Source: Mycolicibacterium novocastrense (GTDB lineage Bacteria; Actinomycetota; Actinomycetes; Mycobacteriales; Mycobacteriaceae). From it: a stretch of 60,254 nt of DNA. The position numbers and the translations under genes are program-made. The stretch's first letter is position 1, and each line of letters begins with the position of its first letter. Location: NCBI RefSeq assembly GCF_001570485.1, contig NZ_BCTA01000022.1, forward strand, positions 1 through 60,254. The letters are read 5' to 3'. This document shows positions 54,091 to 60,254 of the stretch, piece by piece. The notes under the pieces are model-generated. The model had not been told where the DNA came from. It saw only the letters and a list, made by a program, of their open reading frames with translations, and searched no databases.

Positions 54091-54163
54091 TGGAGCTAAG
54101 GGGAATCGAACCCCTGACCTACTCGATGCGAACGAGTCGCGCTACCAACTGCGCCATAGCCCC
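54091..54163 (-). tRNA. tRNA-Ala (CGC)
   Basis: The 73 bases on the minus strand fold with acceptor GGGGCTA/TAGCTCC. The anticodon stem ACTCG/CGAGT encloses TTCGCAT, giving anticodon CGC, and the T-loop is TTCGATT. The discriminator is A and CCA is not encoded. The 3' half of the gene is the core of the 23-bp direct repeat bounding the island. Confidence 0.96.
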
Positions 54164-54216
54164 TGATACCGGTAGCAGGCTACCAGCCATCGGACGACCG
54201 TCGAAAATCGACGGGC

Positions 54217-55206
54217 TTACTGGCCCGCGGCCCGCGGCAGGTCGAAGTGCCGCGCGAACGGCGCGTAGTCCAGATGCTCGAAGATCGGGTCCTCGTCGTC
54301 GATCTCCAGCACCACCGAACCCGGCCGCCGCAAGCGGGCCGGCACCACGTCGAACTCACGGTCATCGGTGTTCTCGACGCCCAGCCGCGAGCGGGCGATG
54401 CGCTGCGCCCGCCTGCGACGCAGCCGCTCCTCGATCCGGGTCTGCCGCCGCAGGTAACCCAGGTACAGCACGGTGAACCCGCTGACCGCGCCACACAGCC
54501 ACCACAACGACGGGCTGAGCGTGAACGCCGCGGCTGCCGACGCCACCAACAGCACGCCCAGCGCCGTCAGCATCCGCTTGCGGAACCGATACTTGCGCTC
54601 GCTCACCGCGGCCGCCGTCTTGGACTCATGCCTGCGCCGGCGCGCCTCGGACAGCGAGTCCGCCATCTGCAGGTCGGCCTCGGACGGCGCTTCCAGCCCG
54701 GATGAATCGTCGACGGTCTCGTACTCGTCGTCCAGGTCCTCCGGCTCAGCTTCCTGCTCCTCGGCGACCGCGTCGGTCTCGCCCGCCGACTGGTCGAATT
54801 GCAGTGTGAGCTCTTCTTTTTCGGCTTCCGGCCGGTCTGACACCCCGACGGGCAAGGCGCCGGAGTCCTCGCCGATGACATCGACGTCGAGGTAGTCGGG
54901 TTCGGACTTCTCCTCGACGGTGACCGCGGCGGCGCGCACCACCGCTCGGCTGACGGGTTCCGGTTCGGTCTCCTCGTCGAGGTCTTCTTCGGACGGGCGC
55001 CAGTCCGGATCGCTGGCATGACCGGCTGCCGGCCCGCGCCGTTTCAGCAGCCGCGTATTTCGGCCGCTGTTGAGCACGCGCGTCGCCAGCGCCACGTCAC
55101 TGGTCCGACGCACGGTGTCGCGCTTGCTGATCAGCATCGGCACGAGCACGAAGAGCCAGAGAACGACGAGAGATATCCACAGAAGAGATTGGGGGATGCT
55201 TGGCAT
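54217..55206 (-). CDS. glpR: GlpR-like membrane receptor
   Basis: The 329-residue protein has an N-terminal transmembrane helix (about 6-26), an acidic disordered region (70-190), a double hydrophobic segment (about 212-250) and a basic cytoplasmic tail. Layout and neighbourhood match Rv0996. In Corynebacteriales the receptor of the gephyrin-like protein Glp is encoded in this locus and co-localises with FtsZ during division. The partner glp/moeA lies two genes downstream. Confidence 0.75.
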   Translation of the reverse strand: MPSIPQSLLWISLVVLWLFVLVPMLISKRDTVRRTSDVALATRVLNSGRNTRLLKRRGPAAGHASDPDWRPSEEDLDEETEPEPVSRAVVRAAAVTVEEKSEPDYLDVDVIGEDSGALPVGVSDRPEAEKEELTLQFDQSAGETDAVAEEQEAEPEDLDDEYETVDDSSGLEAPSEADLQMADSLSEARRRRHESKTAAAVSERKYRFRKRMLTALGVLLVASAAAAFTLSPSLWWLCGAVSGFTVLYLGYLRRQTRIEERLRRRRAQRIARSRLGVENTDDREFDVVPARLRRPGSVVLEIDDEDPIFEHLDYAPFARHFDLPRAAGQ

Positions 55207-55352
55207 GTCGCCTGCTCCTTTCCCCTAAAGGCTAGGTCTGTGACCTGCGCATCCGTGGGCGGCGCGCCGAAGCAATTACACACCTGTAATTCGCACAAGA
55301 CAAGCACCAACAGTCACAAATGTCACATTGGTAACAGTCAAGGGCGTTCGGC

Positions 55353-55419
55353 TTTCGCGAGACGTACACCAGGGTGGTGCTTCGCCGCGGTTCGCGACCC
55401 TGTTGTACGTCTCGCGAAA
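55353..55419. repeat. Hairpin repeat copy C
   Basis: Arms at 55353-55375 and 55397-55419 pair at 22 of 23 positions around a 21-base loop. It is the same element as at 35920 and 36864. It lies ten bases past the rimJ stop, and no DUF559 gene is nearby, so this is a solo copy. Confidence 0.95.
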
Positions 55420-55428
55420 TCACGCCCG

Positions 55429-56082
55429 CTACGCCCACTCGGCGCGTCCCTGCCGCACCAGCGTGGCGGCCGCCGATCCGGTGACCTCTTCGATCGTGAT
55501 GGCCACCAGAAGGTGATCGCGCCAGGCGCCGTCGACATCGAGATACCGGCGCAGCAGTCCTTCCTCCCGAAAGCCGACCTTCGCCAAAACCGCACGGCTG
55601 GGGGCGTTTTCGGGGCGCACCGTCGCTTCGACGCGATGCAGTCCGACCGGACCGAAACAGTGGTCGACGCCAAGCGCGAGGGCGGCGGTGGCGACGCCGC
55701 CGCCGTTGACCCCTTTGGCCACCCAGTACCCGATCCAGGCCGAGCGCAGTGCCCCATGGGTGACGTTGCCGATCGTGAGCTGCCCGCAGAACTGGTCGTC
55801 GAGCTCGATTACGAAGGGCAACATCCGCCCCTTGCGGGCCTCGGACCGCAGCCCCGAACACACCGAGGGCCACGACGTGATCGCGTGGCGCGCCTCCCAA
55901 TCCACACCGGCAGCCGGTTCCCACGGCTCCAGGTGGGCCCGCTCGGCCAGCCGGATGCGGCTCCATTGGCCACCGTCTCGCAGCCGGATGGGCCGCAACC
56001 GCACCACGCCGGCGGCCACACGCAGCGGTCCGGCGGCCATCGGCCAACCCGGATGCGCCGAACTGGACCGCCACAGGTTCAC
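55429..56082 (-). CDS. rimJ: GNAT acetyltransferase, RimJ-like
   Basis: The 217-residue GNAT protein has the acetyl-CoA region GYWVAKGVNGGGVATAALAL and RVEATVRPENAPSRAVLAKVGF, typical of the RimJ/RimL ribosomal-protein N-acetyltransferases. The target protein here is not established. It lies between glpR and glp/moeA; its GTG start is 17 bases after the glp stop, indicating co-transcription. Confidence 0.88.
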   Translation of the reverse strand: MNLWRSSSAHPGWPMAAGPLRVAAGVVRLRPIRLRDGGQWSRIRLAERAHLEPWEPAAGVDWEARHAITSWPSVCSGLRSEARKGRMLPFVIELDDQFCGQLTIGNVTHGALRSAWIGYWVAKGVNGGGVATAALALGVDHCFGPVGLHRVEATVRPENAPSRAVLAKVGFREEGLLRRYLDVDGAWRDHLLVAITIEEVTGSAAATLVRQGRAEWA

Positions 56083-56099
56083 ATCGCCCCCCGTGCGGA

Positions 56100-57356
56100 T
56101 CAGCCGCGCTGAGCCAGGAACGCGACGTCGACGATCTCGCCGGTGCGGACCTGCTCAGCTTCGGTGGGCACGACGACAAGACAGTTCGCCTCGGCCAGCG
56201 TCGCCAGCAGATGCGATGCGCCCGGCGCCCCGCCGAGCGCCTGCACGAGGTACTCGCCGGTGTCCTGGTCCCGCATGAGCTGACCGCGCAGATACCCTTT
56301 GCGGCCCGCTACCGACTCGATCGGAGACAGCGCGCGCGCCTGCACGATCCGTCGGTGCGCCTGCCGCTTACCCAACGACAGCCGGATCAGCGGACGCACC
56401 ATCACCTCGAACACCACCAGCGCGCTCACCGGATTGGCGGGCAGCAGGAAGACCGGCACACCGTCGCGGCCGAGTTGGCCGAAGCCCTGCACCGAACCGG
56501 GGTGCATCGCGATGCGGGTCACCTCCATCTCGCCCAGCTCGGAGAGCACCGAGCGGACGGCCTCGGCCGCAGCGCCGCCGACCGCACCGGCGATCACCAC
56601 CACCTCCGCGCGGTTGATCTGGCCCTCGACAACCTCGCGCAACTTCTTGGGGTCGGTGTCGACGATGCCGACCCGGTTCACCTCGGCGCCGGCATCGCGC
56701 CCCGCGGCCGCCAACGCGTACGAGTTGACGTCATAAACCTGGCCGTTGCCGGGAGTCCGGGAGATGTCGACGAGCTCGCCACCGACGGACATGACCGAAA
56801 GCCGCGGGCGCGGATGCACCAGAACCCGTTCGCGGCCCACGGCGGCCAGCAGTCCGACCTGTGCCGGGCCGATGATGGCGCCCGCGCGCACCGCGACATC
56901 ACCGGGCTGAACGTCGTCGCCGGTGCGCCGCACGTAGGCGCCCGACCGCACACCGCGCAACACCGTCACCCGCGCGTCGCCGCCGTCGGTCCAGCGCAAC
57001 GGCAGCACCGCATCGGCGAGCGTCGGCATCGGGGCGCCGGTCTGCACGCGTGCCGCCTGGCGCGGCTGCAGCCGACTTGGCGTCCGGGCGCCTGCCTCGA
57101 TGACGCCCATCACCGGCAGGCTGACCTCTTGGTCGGCCGCCTCCTCGCCGTCATCGGAGCCGCCGACCCCGAGCACGTCGACGCTGCGCACCGCATAGCC
57201 GTCGATCGCGGCCTGGTCGAATCCGGGCAGCGGACGCTCGGTGACCACCTCCTCGGCGCACATCAATCCCTGCGCTTCGGCTATCGCCACCCGAACCGGC
57301 CGCGGCGCCACCGCCGCGGCCGCAACCCGTGCCTGCTGTTCCTCGACCGAACGCAC
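56100..57356 (-). CDS. glp: Gephyrin-like MoeA-family protein (Glp)
   Basis: This 418-residue protein has the MoeA domain order: PGFDQAAIDGYAV, MGVIEAGA, VQTGAPMP, the central molybdopterin-like domain and LLPANPVSALVVFE. It was named moeA1 in M. tuberculosis. Corynebacterial Glp, in this locus, binds FtsZ and GlpR rather than making molybdenum cofactor. The catalytic-loop sequence SVGGELVD differs from the usual TGDEL form, which agrees with a non-enzymatic role. Confidence 0.82.
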   Translation of the reverse strand: MRSVEEQQARVAAAAVAPRPVRVAIAEAQGLMCAEEVVTERPLPGFDQAAIDGYAVRSVDVLGVGGSDDGEEAADQEVSLPVMGVIEAGARTPSRLQPRQAARVQTGAPMPTLADAVLPLRWTDGGDARVTVLRGVRSGAYVRRTGDDVQPGDVAVRAGAIIGPAQVGLLAAVGRERVLVHPRPRLSVMSVGGELVDISRTPGNGQVYDVNSYALAAAGRDAGAEVNRVGIVDTDPKKLREVVEGQINRAEVVVIAGAVGGAAAEAVRSVLSELGEMEVTRIAMHPGSVQGFGQLGRDGVPVFLLPANPVSALVVFEVMVRPLIRLSLGKRQAHRRIVQARALSPIESVAGRKGYLRGQLMRDQDTGEYLVQALGGAPGASHLLATLAEANCLVVVPTEAEQVRTGEIVDVAFLAQRG

Positions 57357-57384
57357 TGCACCCCTTATCTATGCGGCAGGGCTC

Positions 57385-58296
57385 TCAGCAGTCCACCAGC
57401 CCCAATCGCTCCACCAACCACCGCCGGAGTTCCGGCCCGTAGTCGTCGCGCTTCAACGCAAAGTCAACCGCAGCCTTAAGGTAGCCGCCGGGATTTCCGA
57501 GGTCGTGTCGATCGCCGCGGTGCACGACCACGTGGACCGGGTGGCCCTCGTTGATCAGCAAGGCGACGGCGTCGGTCAGCTGGATCTCCCCGCCCGCGCC
57601 GCGCGGGACGCGTCTGAGCGCGTTGAAGATGGCCCGGTCGAGCACGTACCGGCCGGCCGCGGCGTACGGCGACGGCGCATCCTCGGCCTTCGGCTTCTCG
57701 AACATGCCCTTCACGCGAAGCACGTTGGGGTTGTTGGTGTCGGCGACGGGCTCGACGTCGAACACGCCGTACGCGCTGATTTCTTCGCGCGGCACCTCGA
57801 TCGCGCACAGCACCGAACCGCCGCGTTTGGCACGGACTTTCGACATCATCTCCAGGACACCGGTCGGCAACACGAGGTCGTCAGGCAGCAGCACCGCTAT
57901 CGCGTCCTCATCGGGCGACAGTGAGGGCTCCACGCAGCTGACCGCATGGCCCAAACCCAGCGGCTCGGCCTGCACCACAGACTCGACCTTGATCAGCGCC
58001 GGCGCGCGGCGCACCTTTTCCAGCATCGACTTCTTGCCGCGCTCCTCCAGCGTGCCTTCGAGCACGAGGTCCTCGACGAAGTGTGCGACGACGCTGTCCT
58101 TGCCCTCGGACGTGACAATGACCAGACGCTGGGCGCCCGCCTCGGCCGCTTCAGCGGCGACCAGCTCGATGCCCGGCGTGTCCACAACGGGCAGCAGTTC
58201 CTTGGGAACCGTCTTGGTGGCGGGCAGAAACCGCGTGCCCAGCCCCGCCGCCGGAACCACCGCCGTATGCGGGATCGGTACCTCAGGCCTTGTCAT
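57385..58296 (-). CDS. galU: UTP-glucose-1-phosphate uridylyltransferase
   Basis: GalU makes UDP-glucose for glycogen, trehalose and envelope glycans. The 303-residue protein has the nucleotidyltransferase motif AAGLGTRFLPATKTVPKELLP, PLGLGHAV and LPDDLVL. It lies 28 bases upstream of glp on the same strand and is divergent from the cyclo-ligase gene. Confidence 0.96.
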   Translation of the reverse strand: MTRPEVPIPHTAVVPAAGLGTRFLPATKTVPKELLPVVDTPGIELVAAEAAEAGAQRLVIVTSEGKDSVVAHFVEDLVLEGTLEERGKKSMLEKVRRAPALIKVESVVQAEPLGLGHAVSCVEPSLSPDEDAIAVLLPDDLVLPTGVLEMMSKVRAKRGGSVLCAIEVPREEISAYGVFDVEPVADTNNPNVLRVKGMFEKPKAEDAPSPYAAAGRYVLDRAIFNALRRVPRGAGGEIQLTDAVALLINEGHPVHVVVHRGDRHDLGNPGGYLKAAVDFALKRDDYGPELRRWLVERLGLVDC

Positions 58297-58374
58297 CGTT
58301 CACACATTAACCTCCTTGGGCAGGTTGAACCTGTCGAGACCGGGTGGTGTTGGGAGCGATTGAGAAACGATGAC

Positions 58375-58974
58375 GTGAGCGCGACGAAAGCGGATCTGCG
58401 CGCCGCGATCCTGTCGGCCCGTCGGGCCCTGGCCACGCAGGTGCACGACGGCGAGGCGCGCGCGCTGGCCGGGCACGCGACGACGCTCGCCGCGACCGAT
58501 CAGACCGTTTGCGCCTACGTCCCCGTGGGCTCTGAGCCGGGTTCGCTGGAGCTGATCGATTCCCTGTATCGGCACGGTGTCCGGGTGCTGCTACCGGTCG
58601 CGCGAGTCGACGCCGCCGGCATTCCCCTGCCGTTGCGATGGGGCGAATACGTTCCAGGCGCATTGACGACGGCCCGGTTCGGCCTTCGCGAACCGGGCGA
58701 ACCGTGGTCGTCGCCAGAAACGGTCGCGCAGGCGGCGATCATCCTGGTACCCGCCCTCGCGGTCGACAGGGCGGGCGCGCGGCTGGGCCGCGGTGCGGGC
58801 TTCTACGACCGCTCGCTGCCGCTGGCGTCGTCATCGGCGTTACTCGTGGCCGTCGTCCGCGATGACGAAATCGTCGACCGACTCCCCGTCGAATCCCACG
58901 ACGTGGCGATGACCCACGCACTGACTCCTCGGCTCGGGCTGGTCGCCCTCGGTCGGGCGGACGGCCGGGAATGA
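58375..58974 (+). CDS. 5-formyltetrahydrofolate cyclo-ligase
   Basis: The enzyme converts 5-formyl-THF to 5,10-methenyl-THF with ATP. The 199-residue product ends with the signature LGRGAGFYDRSL and PVESHDVAMTHALTP. GTG at 58375 gives SATKADLRAAILSARRAL, the normal N-terminus; the frame is open much further upstream antisense to galU. The location, beside galU, matches Rv0992c. Confidence 0.92.
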   Translation: MSATKADLRAAILSARRALATQVHDGEARALAGHATTLAATDQTVCAYVPVGSEPGSLELIDSLYRHGVRVLLPVARVDAAGIPLPLRWGEYVPGALTTARFGLREPGEPWSSPETVAQAAIILVPALAVDRAGARLGRGAGFYDRSLPLASSSALLVAVVRDDEIVDRLPVESHDVAMTHALTPRLGLVALGRADGRE

Positions 58975-58993
58975 CTCACGCCACGTAGCGGTT

Positions 58994-59020
58994 CTAGCAC
59001 TTGAGCCGGTAGAGTGCTAA
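58994..59020. promoter_or_regulatory. CIRCE-like HrcA operator
   Basis: CTAGCACTT-N9-GAGTGCTAA matches the CIRCE consensus TTAGCACTC-N9-GAGTGCTAA with a perfect right arm and seven of nine left-arm bases. It is 28 bases upstream of the FmdB/Ruc start, implying HrcA heat-shock control. Confidence 0.8.
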
Positions 59021-59048
59021 GCAATTTTGACCACCACGGAGGGTTTTC

Positions 59049-59387
59049 GTGCCTACCTATTCCTATGCGTGCACTGAGTGCGGCGACAAGTTCGACGCGA
59101 TTCAGGCGTTCAGCGATGCTTCGCTGACCACGTGCCGCAAGTGCAACGGTCGCCTGCGCAAGCTCTTCGGCAACGTGGGAGTTGTGTTCAAGGGCAGCGG
59201 CTTCTACCGCAACGACAGCCGCGACTCCGCCAAGAGCTCGTCGAACGGATCCGCGTCCAGCTCGGAGTCGAGTTCGTCGTCAGACAAGTCGACGGACAAG
59301 TCGAGCTCCAGCTCGTCGAGTTCGAGTGACTCCGGCTCGAGTTCGAGCTCGTCGAGCTCCACCGCGGCGGCCGCGGCGTCGAGCTGA
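59049..59387 (+). CDS. ruc: FmdB-family zinc-ribbon chaperone (Ruc-like)
   Basis: The 112-residue protein has an FmdB zinc ribbon with CxxC pairs at Cys8/Cys11 and Cys29/Cys32, then a long Ser-rich low-complexity tail (about 60-105). Its M. tuberculosis counterpart Rv0991c is reported as a redox-regulated chaperone whose disordered C-terminus matters for activity. The CIRCE-like site upstream fits a heat-shock chaperone. GTG start. Confidence 0.88.
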   Translation: MPTYSYACTECGDKFDAIQAFSDASLTTCRKCNGRLRKLFGNVGVVFKGSGFYRNDSRDSAKSSSNGSASSSESSSSSDKSTDKSSSSSSSSSDSGSSSSSSSSTAAAAASS

Positions 59388-59454
59388 CCCGAGTTATCCA
59401 CAGGCCGAACCGGTACTCGGCCTGAACCCTGCTTGCGCTGCCTAACTTGGCGGC

Positions 59455-60105
59455 ATGGGGGATTCACTCAACCCGTCGCCGATCCATCGGCTGACCGAGA
59501 TGCTGCGGCCGGACTGGACGCGAACACTGTTGGCCCGTCGGATCGTCGCGGGCGGGCTGGTGGTACTCGCCGCCGTCGCGGCATTGCGACCCGATCCCGA
59601 TGACCAGCGCGTCGCTGCCGTCGTCGCCACCCGAGACCTCAGTCCGGGCAGCGAACTGACTGCCGACGATGTCCGTTTGGAAACCTTCAGTGCCGCAACG
59701 CTTCCCGATGGCGCGCAATCAGATGTCACAGCGGTGGTCGGTGCGACGCTGGCCGGTCCGGTGCGCCGCGGCGAGGCGCTGACCGACGTGCGCCTGCTGA
59801 CCCCGCGGCTCGCCGAGGCGGCGGTGGGCCCGACGGCGCGCATAGTGCCGTTATCTCTCGACGAGACTGCGGTGCTCGACCTGATCCGCCCGGGCGATGT
59901 CGTCGACGTGCTGGCCGCCGGTTTCGAATCCGACGCTCAGCCACGCGTTGTCGCGACCGACGCGATCGTCGTGCTGGTATCTGACAAGCCAACGGCAATG
60001 GGCGGCGGCACCGACCGAGTGGTTCTGGTGGCGCTGCCGGCTCATGCCGCCAACGAGGTGGCTGCCGCGACGCTGGTGCAGACGGTCACGCTCACCCTGC
60101 ATTGA
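59455..60105 (+). CDS. SAF-domain protein, CpaB/RcpC-like
   Basis: The 216-residue protein has one transmembrane helix (about 28-45). A SAF domain follows (VAAVVATRDLSPGSELTADDV), and the rest of the molecule (IRPGDVVDVLA) resembles Flp-pilus CpaB. No pilus genes are in the window, so a Flp-pilus role is not supported. ATG is six bases after TAACTT (59443-59448), suggesting leaderless expression. Confidence 0.78.
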   Translation: MGDSLNPSPIHRLTEMLRPDWTRTLLARRIVAGGLVVLAAVAALRPDPDDQRVAAVVATRDLSPGSELTADDVRLETFSAATLPDGAQSDVTAVVGATLAGPVRRGEALTDVRLLTPRLAEAAVGPTARIVPLSLDETAVLDLIRPGDVVDVLAAGFESDAQPRVVATDAIVVLVSDKPTAMGGGTDRVVLVALPAHAANEVAAATLVQTVTLTLH

Positions 60106-60155
60106 GACGCACTGGTGCTCCACAAAGGCATTTCGGACCTGCTCGGTTGCAACGC

Positions 60156-60250
60156 AACTAACCCGGATTTTTCGTGGAATGTTGACTGTGGGGGTGTGTA
60201 GATAAGCGAAAGTGCCTGTCCTGCAAGGAATAATTGGACTTCTCTACGGT
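60156..60250. repeat. Terminal inverted repeat, right copy
   Basis: This is the inverted partner of 1-95 (82 of 95 identical). It lies 50 bases beyond the SAF-domain gene stop. No gene is recognisable in it. The four bases after 60250 have no counterpart because the left copy starts at base 1, so the true repeat is longer than the window shows. Confidence 0.8.
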
Positions 60251-60254
60251 TCAA

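Noticed and set aside
59250..59370. Frameshift or assembly slip in the Ser-rich FmdB tail
   Set aside because: The repetitive AGC/TCG serine codons keep frame to a stop and a low-complexity Ser-rich tail is known in the family.

Overview
The window is a high-GC actinobacterial segment, almost certainly from a fast-growing Mycobacterium (Mycolicibacterium). Gene order follows the M. tuberculosis Rv0991c-Rv1020 neighbourhood: mfd, TetR, glmU, prs, lpqT, rplY, pth, pks16, ispE, ksgA, rpfB, tatD, metG, pabB, rsmI, pmt, arcA, the cAMP-regulated acetyltransferase, glpR, rimJ, glp/moeA, galU, formyl-THF cyclo-ligase and an FmdB-type chaperone. Accessory genes are inserted between these. SodA carries Gln145, the Mn-type residue I associate with M. 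smegmatis-like species.

Layout. 1-10.7 kb: transcription-coupled repair (mfd), its TetR neighbour, tRNA-Gln, and UDP-GlcNAc, PRPP, ribosome and peptidyl-tRNA genes. 10.7-18 kb: an accessory stretch with a cutinase, two uncharacterised lipid/hydrolase-like genes, a TetR regulator, an epoxide-hydrolase-like enzyme, a phosphotransferase and a DrrAB-type ABC exporter. 18-28 kb: pks16, ispE, ksgA, rpfB, tatD, metG and gdhA, with a soluble protein kinase inserted antisense between ispE and ksgA. 28-32.3 kb: a tandemly duplicated two-gene module, each copy an FAD oxidoreductase followed by an ECF41 sigma factor and preceded by an ECF41-type promoter. 32.3-36 kb: pabB, rsmI and pmt. 36-47.5 kb: a DUF559 nuclease-like gene bracketed by two copies of a hairpin repeat, then arcA/soxR, an AlkB-like gene, lipoproteins, a PE-PPE esterase, an aroE-like/KATmt pair, sodA and an SDR. 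47.5-49.9 kb: NmtR and a nickel/cobalt P-type ATPase sharing a palindromic operator. 49.9-54.1 kb: a small island between a 23-bp duplicated tRNA-Ala 3' end and the intact tRNA-Ala gene, carrying an AAA ATPase and an S8 subtilase. 54.2-60.1 kb: glpR, rimJ, glp/moeA, galU, cyclo-ligase, CIRCE-controlled FmdB chaperone and a SAF/CpaB-like protein.

Most notable: (i) a roughly 65-bp hairpin repeat present three times, two copies flanking the DUF559 gene and one encoding its last codons, which resembles a REPIN-like element with a nuclease partner; (ii) the tRNA-Ala island with an AAA ATPase/subtilase pair, a candidate conflict or defence system; (iii) ksgA, which has no ATG/GTG/TTG start compatible with the fold and appears to start at CTG overlapping the rpfB stop; (iv) paired ECF41 modules with matching promoters. 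The two ends of the window carry a 95-bp imperfect inverted repeat, suggesting that both ends fall in a dispersed multi-copy sequence.
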